Below, piece by piece: positions 1-9,896 of a stretch of DNA of 26,376 bases (positions are counted from its first letter, which is position 1; every line of letters starts with the position of its first letter). Source of the DNA: CADCWN01 sp039810045 (GTDB taxonomy: Bacteria; Chloroflexota; Chloroflexia; Thermomicrobiales; CADCWN01); NCBI GenBank assembly GCA_039810045.1, contig JBDHWF010000043.1, forward strand, positions 1-26,376, written 5' to 3'. Under the pieces are notes generated by a model, which had not been told where the DNA came from, made no database searches, and saw nothing but the letters and a program-made list of their open reading frames with translations. The translations under genes and the position numbers were made by a program.

Positions 1-750
1 GGCGATGCGGGTGAGCGGGCGAGAACGGGCGGCGACGAGGTACGCTAGCCAGAGGGCCGGGAGGGCGAGGTAGGCTTCGAGCATCTTGATATTGAAGCCG
101 AGGCCGACGAAGCAGGCTGCCAGCAGGAGCCAGCGCAAGGGATGCTGCTTGCTTTCGACCGCCCGGGCAATTGCCCAAACCCCGCCCAGCAGCGCGACAA
201 CGAGCAGACTATCGATCGTGTTGTTGCGGTTGGTGACGACGCTGATCGGCGTGACAGCCAGGATCAGCGCGGCGCTGAGTCCCGCCAGTGGCCCCCAGAC
301 GCGGCGCACCAGGGCATAGAGGATCCAGACCGCCAGGATTCCGGCGAGGGCCTGTGGCAGGAGGATTGACCAGCCGCTGAAGCCAAACAGTTTGGCACTG
401 GCGGCCTGAATCCAGAAGCCCACTGGCGGCTTATCGACCGAGATGAACCCGCCTGGGTCGAACGAGGCATAGAAGAAGTTGTGCCAGCTCGTCAGCATAC
501 TCTTGACAGTAGCGGCGTAGTAGGTATTGGCATAGCCCATTTTGCTGAGGCCAAAGAGGTTGAGCATCGCCGATAAGGCGAGAATTCCGACCAGGGCGAC
601 CCCTTCTAAAGGAGTGATCGGGCGGCGCTTACTGATGGCGAGTCGTTGGCGGAGGCGATTGCCCCACCCCGCTTGGGTCGAAGGTTTTGCGGTGGCATAC
701 TCCCCACGGTGGGGTGGGGCGAGGGCGGAAGACTCTGCACTACTACTCAT
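1..750 (-). CDS. GT39-family membrane glycosyltransferase (YkcB/PMT_2-like), C-terminus beyond window
   Basis: Only the first 250 codons lie in the window; the gene runs off the left edge. The product should be a polytopic inner-membrane transferase that moves a sugar from a polyprenyl-phosphate donor to a cell-surface acceptor. After about 50 hydrophilic residues comes a first membrane helix (about 50-68), then an extracytoplasmic loop with the family signature YYAATVKSM (77-85) and SVDKPP (104-109), where the Asp before Lys-Pro-Pro is typical of PMT/ArnT-type catalytic loops. Further hydrophobic helices follow (about 128-147, 155-172, 182-196, 206-222, 226-241). The ATG at 750 has a strong AAGGAG site 7 nt upstream. 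Family assignment is firm; the acceptor is unknown. Confidence 0.88.
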   Translation of the reverse strand, partial: MSSSAESSALAPPHRGEYATAKPSTQAGWGNRLRQRLAISKRRPITPLEGVALVGILALSAMLNLFGLSKMGYANTYYAATVKSMLTSWHNFFYASFDPGGFISVDKPPVGFWIQAASAKLFGFSGWSILLPQALAGILAVWILYALVRRVWGPLAGLSAALILAVTPISVVTNRNNTIDSLLVVALLGGVWAIARAVESKQHPLRWLLLAACFVGLGFNIKMLEAYLALPALWLAYLVAARSRPLTRIA

Positions 751-1079
751 CAGTTGCTCCTTATCAGGCGATTGCGTTAGTGGCTCCTTCAGTGGTGAGC
801 GGCGTCGCGTACACCGCTGTCCTGCCTTTATTCTGAATGCTGCGTCTAAAGCCTGATCGGGTATTGGATGAAGTTTGGTTAAAGATCTGGGGGGGTGCGC
901 GCTCTCGTATCAGGCTGTGTGAACGCCGCCAGCGTTGCCCCTGGCAGGGCCAGGGGCCGATCTTGCCTTTGATTGGGTCGAACGTATGTGCTAGTATCTC
1001 TCGTAGGCTGCGATACGGGCGCTTGGTGACGCTGGGACGCGCAGTCGTAGCGGGCGCGATAGTGCCAAGGCAGGGAACG
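751..1079. other. Intergenic region between divergent glycosyltransferase and peptidase genes
   Basis: This is a 329-base stretch between two divergent genes. Open frames cross it on both strands, but none has a recognisable protein, and the plus-strand frame is only an upstream extension of the peptidase gene. It contains the candidate peptidase promoter at 969-997. I found no RNA gene, long repeat or clear promoter for the leftward glycosyltransferase gene. Confidence 0.6.
969..997 (+). promoter_or_regulatory. Candidate sigma-70 promoter of the S51 peptidase gene
   Basis: TTGATT (969-974) and TAGTAT (992-997) are separated by 17 nt. The -10 is preceded by TGC, an extended -10 arrangement. 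Each hexamer matches the consensus at 4 of 6 positions. Transcription would start near 1004, about 75 nt before the start codon. Confidence 0.45.
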
Positions 1080-1748
1080 ATGAAGTTGCTCCTCACATCC
1101 GGCGGGATCACGAATCCGAGCATCCAAAACGCGCTGATCGAACTGCTGGGTAAACCGATCGCCGAGGCTAACGCCCTCTGCATCACCACCGCCTCATACG
1201 CGCACCCGATGGCTGGCCCTGCTGCAGCATGGTCATTCATCAGTGGTCGCGAGGAAGGCTCTATGTGCGCGTTGGGGTGGAAGTCTCTGGGCGTGCTGGA
1301 ACTCACGGCGCTGCCCAGCCTCGACCGGGAACGCTGGGTCTCCTGGGTGCAGAATACTGATGCGCTGCTGGTGAATGGTGGCGATACGCTCTATCTAAGC
1401 TACTGGATGCGACAGTCTGGACTGGCGGATCTCCTGCCGTCACTGGATGAAATGGTCTGGGCAGGGCTGAGCGCTGGCAGTATGGTGCTGACCCCGCGCA
1501 TCGGGCCGGACTTCGTCAGTTGGACTCCGCCCACAGGCGGCGATGAGACGCTCGGGCTAGTCGATTTCTCGATCTTCCCGCACCTCGATTATCCGACCTT
1601 TCCAGGGAATACTATGGCCCACGCAGAACGCTGGGCCGCCGATATCGGCGTTCCGTCGTACGCGATCGACGATCAGACCGCCATCAAAGTCGTTGACGGC
1701 ACCGTTGAAGTTATCTCCGAGGGCCACTGGAAGCAGTTCACCAGCTAG
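1080..1748 (+). CDS. Peptidase S51 family protein (dipeptidase E / cyanophycinase-like)
   Basis: The product is 222 residues, close to the 230 typical of peptidase E, and should be a cytoplasmic serine hydrolase of the class I glutamine-amidotransferase fold. Visible family marks are VNGGDTLYL (98-106), the nucleophile elbow GLSAGS with Ser131, and FPHLDYP with the candidate catalytic His168. In Salmonella PepE the nucleophile is Ser120 and the His is 157, so the spacing fits. The open frame extends 81 codons further upstream, but those residues are unrelated to the family; the ATG at 1080 follows AGGCAGGGA and begins directly with the first beta strand (MKLLLTSGG). It is convergent with the DUF255 gene. 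The substrate cannot be told from sequence: Asp-X dipeptides are typical of PepE, but distant members differ. Confidence 0.85.
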   Translation: MKLLLTSGGITNPSIQNALIELLGKPIAEANALCITTASYAHPMAGPAAAWSFISGREEGSMCALGWKSLGVLELTALPSLDRERWVSWVQNTDALLVNGGDTLYLSYWMRQSGLADLLPSLDEMVWAGLSAGSMVLTPRIGPDFVSWTPPTGGDETLGLVDFSIFPHLDYPTFPGNTMAHAERWAADIGVPSYAIDDQTAIKVVDGTVEVISEGHWKQFTS

Positions 1749-1758
1749 CTGCTTCCAG
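1727..1758. terminator. Bidirectional hairpin between convergent genes
   Basis: A perfect 10-bp inverted repeat, CTGGAAGCAG (1727-1736) with CTGCTTCCAG (1749-1758), spans the stop codon of the peptidase gene and lies 13 nt beyond the stop of the convergent DUF255 gene. There is no T-run on either side. The position favours a shared terminator or 3'-end stabilising hairpin. Confidence 0.5.
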
Positions 1759-1771
1759 CCCTTCTGCGTCC

Positions 1772-3826
<2,055 letters not shown>

Positions 3827-3892
3827 GCTTTTCCCTCCGTTGTCTGACGGCGCGCGGTGGGTTCGAGGCAGATAGCTCGCCGTCGTCGTGCG

Positions 3893-3915
3893 GTCGCCAG
3901 TGGCGACACAGTATA
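3893..3915 (-). promoter_or_regulatory. TATACT box followed by a perfect 15-bp palindrome, upstream of the DUF255 gene
   Basis: On the minus strand TATACT (3915-3910) is followed after 2 nt by GTCGCCACTGGCGAC (3907-3893), a perfect palindrome of 7-nt arms around one base. It would overlap the transcription start. No good -35 hexamer lies 16-18 nt upstream, so the promoter call is weak, but the palindrome is exact. It could be an operator or a hairpin at the 5' end of the mRNA. Confidence 0.4.
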
Positions 3916-4067
3916 GTGCCATGCAGGGCCGAGGCGGGCCACTGCTGACACGTTCCAATCATCTACGGGTAAGTGTACCTGATAGCTTGTCCTCGGGGCG
4001 GTAGCCTGGGGCTGAGTATACTGTTAGAGGCAGGCGCGATCGGCGCTGATGATTCGCGAGTGGAGCG

Positions 4068-5366
4068 ATGGCGCAAAAGCAAATGATGATCTGGCCGCCA
4101 TTTGTGCGGCTGTCCTTAGGGCTGGCGTTGACTGGTGGCTTTGGGCTGGGTGGGCTCGCCTTTGCGTTCAGTGCGCTGGGTCTCCCGCTGGCGCAGTGGT
4201 CGAGTATTGTCCAGGTGCATGGGCATCTGCAACTGCTGGGCTGGGTGGGGCTGATGGTCTGGGGCGTCGGGCTCCATTTCCTGCCGCGTCTGCGCGGCAG
4301 GCCATTGGCCCACCCAGCGCGGGCGCAACTGGCGCTCTGGCTCTTTGCGGCTGGGTTACTGCTGCGGTTCGGCAGTCAGATCATCCTGGCGACTGGTGGC
4401 GCGGGTGCGTGGCGCAGTATTGTTTGGCTGATTTTTGCCGCCTCGGGGGTGCTGGAGTTCAGCGGGGGCGGGCTGCTAGGTTGGACGTTGGCGCAGACGT
4501 TGGGCGGTGGTGAGAATCTGCGGCAACGGGCGGGCTTCTGGCAGGTCATGCCGTTTCTGCTGACGGCGGGTCTGTCGTTTGGCCTCAGTCTCGGCTGCAA
4601 TCTGGTGGGCGTGCTGGTCGCTTTTGTGGGGCGCGACCTCGTTTTGGGCAGGCTCTATGCGACTTTGGCGGAGGATGTCGCGTTGATCGGGTTTCTGCTA
4701 CCGATTACGCTGGGCATGTCCGTGCGACTTTTCCCGCTCTACCTTCGCACCCCATTAGCGCTGACCCGCCTGCTCTACGTGGGGTTGGCGTTGCTCTTGG
4801 TGGGGCTGAGTTGCGGGCTGGTCGGCGTGGCGTTTGGTCTGTCAGGGTTGAGTGGGCTGGGCGCGATTGTGCAAGGGATAGCGTTGCTGGGTTGGGTCTG
4901 GGGCGTGCAAATCTTTGCCCCACGTCGTCCGTTGCCGCGCCCTGGTCTACCGCTCTGGCGCGATGCGACGCAGTGGCACGCGATAACGGCGTATGGGTGG
5001 CTGGTTGTCAGCGCCCTGGCGCTGATCGCGCTGGGCCTCAGTGCGTTTGGGCGAGCTCTGTTGCCAGTCTCTGCCGATCTGGTGCGGCACCTGCTGGGCA
5101 GTGGCTTGCTGACGATCCTGATCTTTGGCATTGGCCCCAAGATGTTCGAAGGGTTTTCTCGGCGACCAATCCGCCACCCCGTGTATTGCTGGCTGACGCT
5201 GGTGCTGGGGAATCTGGCGACCGTGTTGCGCCTGGGGCCAGCGTTGTCGCTTTCCCCGAGGATCGCCAGTATGTTGGGTGCGCTGGCGGGATTGGCGGGA
5301 TTGCTGGCGGTGCTATTCTTTAGCTGGAACCTCTGGGCAGCGATCTGGAATCCTCGGCGCGATTAG
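4068..5366 (+). CDS. Polytopic membrane protein, NnrS / heme-copper-oxidase subunit I-like
   Basis: The product is 432 residues, almost all hydrophobic, with about 12 predicted membrane helices. The second helix region carries VQVHGHLQLLGWVGLMVWGVG with His51 and His53, then His70 in GLHFLPR; the tenth or eleventh carries HLLGSGLLTILIFGIGPKMFEGFSRRP. These His-plus-Gly motifs resemble NnrS proteins, which are distantly related to heme-copper oxidase subunit I and linked to nitric-oxide stress. The annotation rests on motif resemblance; heme binding is inferred. The ATG at 4068 has a GGAG only 2 nt away, so the in-frame ATGs at 4083 or 4086 are possible starts. A TATACT -10-like box lies at 4017-4022 without a clear -35. 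The zinc-ribbon gene follows after 50 nt on the same strand. Confidence 0.72.
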   Translation: MAQKQMMIWPPFVRLSLGLALTGGFGLGGLAFAFSALGLPLAQWSSIVQVHGHLQLLGWVGLMVWGVGLHFLPRLRGRPLAHPARAQLALWLFAAGLLLRFGSQIILATGGAGAWRSIVWLIFAASGVLEFSGGGLLGWTLAQTLGGGENLRQRAGFWQVMPFLLTAGLSFGLSLGCNLVGVLVAFVGRDLVLGRLYATLAEDVALIGFLLPITLGMSVRLFPLYLRTPLALTRLLYVGLALLLVGLSCGLVGVAFGLSGLSGLGAIVQGIALLGWVWGVQIFAPRRPLPRPGLPLWRDATQWHAITAYGWLVVSALALIALGLSAFGRALLPVSADLVRHLLGSGLLTILIFGIGPKMFEGFSRRPIRHPVYCWLTLVLGNLATVLRLGPALSLSPRIASMLGALAGLAGLLAVLFFSWNLWAAIWNPRRD

Positions 5367-5416
5367 TGGGTGCTGCCAGGAGCGTGATGATCTTTTGTGG
5401 TTGAAAGGAGTGGTGG

Positions 5417-5632
5417 GTGATGGAGCGTGAACCAACCACTAACGATCCAGCAGCGACAGACGAGAGCATCGAGGCTGCGCCAGTTCTGCCCCGCAGTGAG
5501 TTTATCTGCGCGGGCTGCGGGCGACCGCTGTACCTGGTGTTGCACAGCGACAGTTGCTTCGCCGAGGCGCTGGTCTATTGCCCCGACTGCGAACGTGATT
5601 ATCAGGAGCGGCGAGGGAAGTGGGCTGAGTAA
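5417..5632 (+). CDS. Small Cys4 zinc-ribbon-like protein
   Basis: The product is 71 residues (70 if translation starts at the ATG at 5420). The first 27 residues are acidic and probably disordered. The rest has two CxxC knuckles, C31-A-G-C34 and C55-P-D-C58, about 20 residues apart, the layout of a zinc ribbon, plus an extra Cys47. AAAGGAG at 5404-5410 suits either the GTG at 5417 or the ATG at 5420. It is probably co-transcribed with the NnrS-like gene 50 nt upstream. It is coding rather than noise because of the good ribosome site, the paired CxxC motifs and the tight packing against neighbours. No function can be assigned. Confidence 0.7.
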   Translation: MMEREPTTNDPAATDESIEAAPVLPRSEFICAGCGRPLYLVLHSDSCFAEALVYCPDCERDYQERRGKWAE

Positions 5633-5650
5633 GCGCCCCCGCCGTCGACC

Positions 5651-6433
5651 CTATTTGTTCTCCTTGACGGTGGGCAAGATCGCCGCGACCACGGCCTCGT
5701 GTGGGATCGCCGCCCCATCGAAGGTGAAAATAGAAAGGCCACAGGCCGTCGTGCCAAATTTCTTCGCGAAGACTGTCCCCTTGCCCGGTTGCCCCTGAAG
5801 CTCGGCGGTGAAGTCGATCTGTGATGAGTTTGTGCCTGGGGTGACTTTCCCCTTCTTTGGATTATCCAGCGCGGCAGTCACTCCATCGTACAGCGTTTCA
5901 GCCAGTTCGGCGGGTGATTCTGTGCGCCCGGTGGCACTGGTAAGCACGCCAATGCCCATATTGTCGTTCGCATCAAAGCCATCGCCAGCGTTATCAACGG
6001 TGTAGCCGGGGAGAATAGTAAGCTGGCAAATCCCATCTTCGTCGCGTACTACCATATTCCCTGAGGCTGTGCCGCCGCTCTTTGTTGCGGTGGCGACTGC
6101 GCGTGGGGTGGGCGTTGTTGCGCCTCTCGTCGGGGTTGGTGGCCCTTTCGTGGGTGACGGTAGTGGTTGGGTCGTGGCAGTTGGGGCTGGTGTATTGGTG
6201 GGTCGTACGGTGGTCGTTGGCGTGCGGGTTGGTGGTAATGCCGTTGCGGTGGGCGGCAGCGTTGCCGTTACGGTTGGGGTTGGATTCACCAGCCCTGGGC
6301 CGGTTTGCGTGGCCTCGACTGGGAGACCACAGGCGAGCAGCAGGCTGCTGACGAGCAATACACTGCCAATACTCCATCGTTGCCAGAAGCGGGTCTTGCG
6401 GGCGGGGAGCGTGCTGGGCGTTGGTTCGGGCAT
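5651..6433 (-). CDS. Secreted lipoprotein with Thr/Pro-rich linker, function unknown
   Basis: The product is 260 residues. A basic N-terminus (ARKTRFWQRW) precedes a hydrophobic segment ending in the lipobox LLLAC, with Cys35 as the predicted lipidated residue. Residues about 50-125 are low-complexity Thr/Pro/Ala repeats, a surface spacer common in Chloroflexota lipoproteins. The C-terminal 130 residues form a small globular domain (DGICQLTILPGYTVDN to the end) containing two Cys, reminiscent of Mog1/PsbP-like domains but not identifiable. An ATG 15 nt further upstream is in frame, but the ATG at 6433 is preceded by GAAGGACAACAG, a clear ribosome site, so I chose it. It is convergent with the zinc-ribbon gene, 18 nt apart. 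Confidence 0.75.
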   Translation of the reverse strand: MPEPTPSTLPARKTRFWQRWSIGSVLLVSSLLLACGLPVEATQTGPGLVNPTPTVTATLPPTATALPPTRTPTTTVRPTNTPAPTATTQPLPSPTKGPPTPTRGATTPTPRAVATATKSGGTASGNMVVRDEDGICQLTILPGYTVDNAGDGFDANDNMGIGVLTSATGRTESPAELAETLYDGVTAALDNPKKGKVTPGTNSSQIDFTAELQGQPGKGTVFAKKFGTTACGLSIFTFDGAAIPHEAVVAAILPTVKENK

Positions 6434-6673
6434 CTGTTGTCCTTCCATCGTATCCAGTAGTCAGGAGAAGTGTAGCAGCAGATAAGTGCTATCCGCATGG
6501 TTAATCTGGACGATTGCTGCCTCCCAGAATGTATCGTTCAGGCAACGGTTATGGCGTCGGGGTAGATCGGCGTTGTTCTCTGTTTGCCCTGTGGCCCCTG
6601 TGCCGCATAGGGATCTAGGCGGTGACAGTGGCCGAACACGATCACTGCATCGCAGCGTTGCTTTTACTGACGA

Positions 6674-6988
6674 TCAGGCATCAGGTAATATCCCACACTC
6701 ACGCAGTAGTTGCCGAATCTGCCATGGTGTCAGATCGCTCGTTGATTGGTCAACTGTTTGCTCAATATCCTCTTGACTGTTCAGGCCAACCGCTCGTAGC
6801 TCATTCCACAGCGCATCCCAGTCGTAGGAGGGGTCGTCGGGCAATGAAGAGAATAGCAGGTCAGTAGCCGAAAGCTCCCGACGTTCTCGTGCAATCATCC
6901 AGCGGCGGATAAGCACCCAGATCCACGGAAAGACGACGAACACGAGCAGTGCCGCAATAATCATCCAGAGCAGCCACCCATCAATCAT
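6674..6988 (-). CDS. Small single-pass membrane protein, function unknown
   Basis: The product is 104 residues. One strong membrane helix lies at about 5-27 (LLWMIIAALLVFVVFPWIWVL), followed by a basic stretch RRWMIARERR that predicts a cytoplasmic C-terminus. The soluble tail (about 40-104) is acidic and Trp-containing, with DLTPWQIRQLLRECGIL near the end. The ATG at 6988 follows GAGCGAGG at usable spacing. I recognise no family. It sits alone, between the lipoprotein gene downstream and the HAD gene upstream. The 240 bases between it and the lipoprotein gene show no other feature. Confidence 0.6.
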   Translation of the reverse strand: MIDGWLLWMIIAALLVFVVFPWIWVLIRRWMIARERRELSATDLLFSSLPDDPSYDWDALWNELRAVGLNSQEDIEQTVDQSTSDLTPWQIRQLLRECGILPDA

Positions 6989-7141
6989 TACGCCTCGCTC
7001 TTATCCCTCGCCCGATCCAGGCAAGAACGCTCAGTGTCTGCCGAACAATCCCGCGAAAATCAGCGATCAACATTCTGCATAAGATCCATGCGGCACGTGG
7101 TCAGCGCGTAGGAATGCCTGCGGATCGCAAGCCGCGTAGGG

Positions 7142-7996
7142 TTATTCTGCCGGAGTGGACAGAATATAGCGTTCGAGGGCGTAGGCGACGCCTCCTGCAG
7201 CGATTGAGGGCAGCGTGGCAGCAGCGGCCTGCTGTACCACTGGAACGGCGTTGCCCATCGCCAACCCTAGCCCCGCCCAGGTGATCATCGAGAGGTCATT
7301 TTCCTGGTCGCCAATCGCCAGTGTTTGCTCACGGGGAATCCCCAGGTGTCGGGCGAGATGGGCCAGCGCAACGCCTTTGCTGATCCCCAAGGCGGTCAGT
7401 TCGCCAAAATGTTCGTGCGAGCGTGTGATCGCTAGTTGCCCCTGAAACTGCTGACCAAGCCGCGCTAACTCGCGCTCGACACTGGCCCCTGGCGCGATGA
7501 ACAGAATCTTTGTTGGCGGGGTCGCCCGCAGGGTGGCCGGAAGATCAGGAACGACGACGATCTCGGCACCTTCGGGGTGGAACTGGAGATAATAGTCGAG
7601 CGCGGCTCCTTGCTGCGCTACGTAGAGGCGTTCATCGACGTAGGCGATCGGATAGGTGTCGGTGGTCAGGAGATATGCTGTTACGGCTGCTGCTACTGGC
7701 CCCGGCATCAGCAGATGCAAGAGGGTTTCTTCGCGCAGATAATCGCGCACTAACGCCCCTTGATAGCAGATCAACGGGTCGGTCAGCCCCAGATCACGGG
7801 CGAATGGCACCGTCGCGGCGAATTGCCGCCCGGTGGCAAAGGTGAGATGCACGCCACGGGCGCGGACAGCGGCGATCGCCGCCCGCACCGTTGGCAAAAT
7901 GGTCAGGTTGTGGTCAATCGTTGTCCCGTCAAGGTCGAGGGCAACGAGTTGATATGGCCCAGGAGGGCCTGTTGCGGCGTGAGTATCAGTGGTCAT
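7142..7996 (-). CDS. Cof-type HAD-superfamily hydrolase
   Basis: The product is 284 residues, typical for the Cof/IIB subfamily of haloacid dehalogenase phosphatases. Motif I is DLDGTT with nucleophile Asp21 and acid/base Asp23; motif II is the Thr in TFATGR (about 55); motif III is Lys207 in GISKG; motif IV is GDQENDLSM with Asp230 and Asp234. A large C2B cap lies between motifs II and III. The substrate is probably a sugar phosphate or a similar small phosphoester. The frame is open 23 codons upstream into the PIG-L gene, but the ATG at 7996 overlaps that gene's TGA as ATGA, a standard coupling arrangement, and starts close to motif I. Translation is probably coupled to the deacetylase. Confidence 0.9.
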   Translation of the reverse strand: MTTDTHAATGPPGPYQLVALDLDGTTIDHNLTILPTVRAAIAAVRARGVHLTFATGRQFAATVPFARDLGLTDPLICYQGALVRDYLREETLLHLLMPGPVAAAVTAYLLTTDTYPIAYVDERLYVAQQGAALDYYLQFHPEGAEIVVVPDLPATLRATPPTKILFIAPGASVERELARLGQQFQGQLAITRSHEHFGELTALGISKGVALAHLARHLGIPREQTLAIGDQENDLSMITWAGLGLAMGNAVPVVQQAAAATLPSIAAGGVAYALERYILSTPAE

Positions 7997-8724
7997 TGTT
8001 GCTCGGCAAAGTGGAAGAGTTCGGCCATCGGGAGGTCGTGCGCTTTGCCCGCTTCGGTCGCCCATTCGCGCATCCTGGCTGCCAGTTCGCTGATGTCAGG
8101 GCCAAGCTGGCTGACGTGGGCGGCGAGGGCGGCGAGCTTAATGTCGATAGTGGCACTAATATCAACGGCGTGATTGTTCGTTGGTGCGCCCACAATGTAG
8201 AACTGCCGCACTTTGTGTGGGGGCAATCCTTCCTCCAGTAGTTCAGGAAAGTCCCAGGGGTTTTGGGCCGCCGGGTAGAGAGCAGCGAGAGCGGCGGTGC
8301 CCACAGCCAGGTGATCAGGGTGATAACGCGGGATCATGTACTGGGGGATCCACATGCGGTCGGGCGATGGCACAATTACGCGGGTGGGACGGTAGCGACG
8401 AATCAGGCGCACGAGATCGCGGCGGAGGGCGATAGTTGGTTCAATCTGCCCGTCGGGATAATCGAGGAAGATCACTTCTTTGACGCCCAGGATTTCGGCG
8501 GCGGCGCGTTGCTCGGCTTTGCGGGTGGCGGTGATTTGGGCGCGAGATTCGGGCGTGATTTCGGTGGCATCGTCCGGGCCGCCACCAGAAGCGTCGGTGC
8601 AGACGATATAGCGCACCTCCCAGCCATCTTTGACCCAGCCCGCTACGGTGCCAGCACTGCCAAACTCGGCGTCATCGGGGTGGGCCATGATCACCAGGGC
8701 GCTCTGTTCGGTTGCGGTTGTCAC
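7993..8724 (-). CDS. PIG-L (LmbE-like) family N-deacetylase
   Basis: The product is 243 residues. The zinc site of the family is complete: AHPDDAEFG supplies His15 and Asp18 with catalytic base Asp17, and YHPDHLAVG supplies His138. Members remove the N-acetyl group from N-acetylglucosamine-containing substrates, including bacillithiol and mycothiol precursors, GlcNAc-PI and antibiotics; the exact substrate cannot be read here. The start is a GTG at 8724 with AAGGAGG 4-5 nt upstream, one of the best ribosome sites in the window. The stop overlaps the HAD gene start by 4 nt, so the two are an operon. A candidate promoter with a palindrome lies just upstream at 8751-8801. Confidence 0.9.
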   Translation of the reverse strand: MTTATEQSALVIMAHPDDAEFGSAGTVAGWVKDGWEVRYIVCTDASGGGPDDATEITPESRAQITATRKAEQRAAAEILGVKEVIFLDYPDGQIEPTIALRRDLVRLIRRYRPTRVIVPSPDRMWIPQYMIPRYHPDHLAVGTAALAALYPAAQNPWDFPELLEEGLPPHKVRQFYIVGAPTNNHAVDISATIDIKLAALAAHVSQLGPDISELAARMREWATEAGKAHDLPMAELFHFAEQQ

Positions 8725-8750
8725 TTGTCCTCCTTACGTATCGCGATCAT

Positions 8751-8801
8751 GCAGCGCACAGTGCGCTGCGGAGTATAGCGGCATAAGTATGCACAGGTCA
8801 G
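8751..8801 (-). promoter_or_regulatory. Candidate promoter with palindromic operator for the deacetylase-phosphatase operon
   Basis: On the minus strand CTGACC (8801-8796) and TATACT (8777-8772) are 18 nt apart. Two nt after the -10 begins a perfect 19-bp palindrome at 8769-8751, with arms GCAGCGCAC and GTGCGCTGC around one base. It would cover positions about -4 to +15. This is a typical place for a repressor operator; it could also form an mRNA 5' hairpin. Confidence 0.5.
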
Positions 8802-8921
8802 GGGGCTATGGCTACCTCTTGCGGGCGGGGATTTGCGGTGTGCGCAGAGAATCGGGGCGGAAATATGGTTTACTAAGGCACAAGCAATGGCTGTTGGTGG
8901 TGTGGAAGAAGGAGTGCGGTG

Positions 8922-9896
8922 ATGGAATACGGTGAGGTAGTCGGTGTCGGTAAACCGATCTCCCGGCTGGTACAGGGGACAGTGATGCTCTCTGAGGCTG
9001 ATCAGGCGACGAGCTTTGCCCTCCTTGATGCGGTCTACGCGCTGGGCTGCCAGACGTTCGATACCGCCCATTCCTATGGGGCTGGGGAAAAGGAACGAGT
9101 GTTGGGAGCCTGGTTGCAGGCGCGGGGGCTGCGCGATGAGGTGGTGATTCTAGGGAAAGGGGCGCATCCAGTTGCTGGCGAGCCGCGTGTCACGCCCGAG
9201 GCGATCACCGCTGACCTGGAAGAGTCATTGCAACGGCTGGGGGTGGAGCGGATCGATCTCTATGTTTTACACCGCGATAATCCAGCATTACCCGTTGGCC
9301 CGATTGTCGACGTGCTGAATCAGCACCACCGCGCGGGGAAGATCGGGGCGTTTGGTGGCTCGAACTGGACCGCCGAACGGGTCAAAGCGGCGAATGAGTA
9401 CGCCAAGGCGCATGGCCTGGTGCCATTCGTGGTCAGCAGTCCAAACTTCAGCCTGGCTGAGCAATTCCGCCCACCGTGGCCGGGGTGTATCACCGTCAGC
9501 GGGCGACAGGGCGATGCGGCGCGGGAGTGGTATCGTAGCCAGGGCATTCCGCTCTTTACCTGGTCGAGTCTGGCGGGGGGCTTTTTCTCCGGGCGTTTCC
9601 GGCGCGATAACCTGGATCAGTTCACTGCCTATCTCGACCGCAACTGTATTGACGCCTACGCCGAGGAACCAAACTTCCAGCGGCTCGACCGGGCGCAGAC
9701 GTTGGCTGATGAGCGCGGCCTGACGATTCCCCAGGTGGCGTTGGCCTTTGTCCTGAGCCAGCCAGACAAGATCTTCCCGTTGGTTGGGTGCAACACTGGC
9801 GAGGAGTTTCGGCAGAACGTCGCCGCACTGGACGTGCCGTTGACCGCCGCTGAGTTGGCGTGGCTCGACCTGCGGAGCGATTCGCGTAATGCCTGA
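8922..9896 (+). CDS. Aldo/keto reductase
   Basis: The product is 324 residues, an NAD(P)H-dependent (beta/alpha)8-barrel oxidoreductase. The catalytic tetrad is visible: Asp47 and Tyr52 in FDTAHSYGAGEKE, Lys79 in VVILGKG and His117 in LYVLHRDNP. Near the C-terminus FPLVGCNTGEEFRQNV matches the cofactor-binding region. GAAGAAGGAG at 8905-8914 serves the ATG at 8922 at 7-nt spacing; a GTG at 8919 is an alternative. The sequence is closest in character to the YdhF/Tas-like bacterial AKRs acting on small aldehydes or ketones, but the substrate is unknown. The stop codon overlaps the start of the kinase gene by 8 nt, which indicates co-translation. Confidence 0.92.
   Translation: MEYGEVVGVGKPISRLVQGTVMLSEADQATSFALLDAVYALGCQTFDTAHSYGAGEKERVLGAWLQARGLRDEVVILGKGAHPVAGEPRVTPEAITADLEESLQRLGVERIDLYVLHRDNPALPVGPIVDVLNQHHRAGKIGAFGGSNWTAERVKAANEYAKAHGLVPFVVSSPNFSLAEQFRPPWPGCITVSGRQGDAAREWYRSQGIPLFTWSSLAGGFFSGRFRRDNLDQFTAYLDRNCIDAYAEEPNFQRLDRAQTLADERGLTIPQVALAFVLSQPDKIFPLVGCNTGEEFRQNVAALDVPLTAAELAWLDLRSDSRNA

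Noticed and set aside
837..1079. Upstream extension of the peptidase frame by 81 codons
   Set aside because: The extra residues are unlike the family, and the ATG at 1080 starts exactly at the first conserved strand with a ribosome site.
764..1306. Minus-strand 180-codon open frame
   Set aside because: It lies across an intergenic gap and antisense to the S51 peptidase start, has no ribosome site or recognisable motif, and its composition looks like an antisense shadow.
6069..6300. GGT/GTT-rich low-complexity stretch that looks repetitive
   Set aside because: It is the coding sequence of the Thr/Pro-rich lipoprotein linker, not a DNA repeat array or CRISPR.
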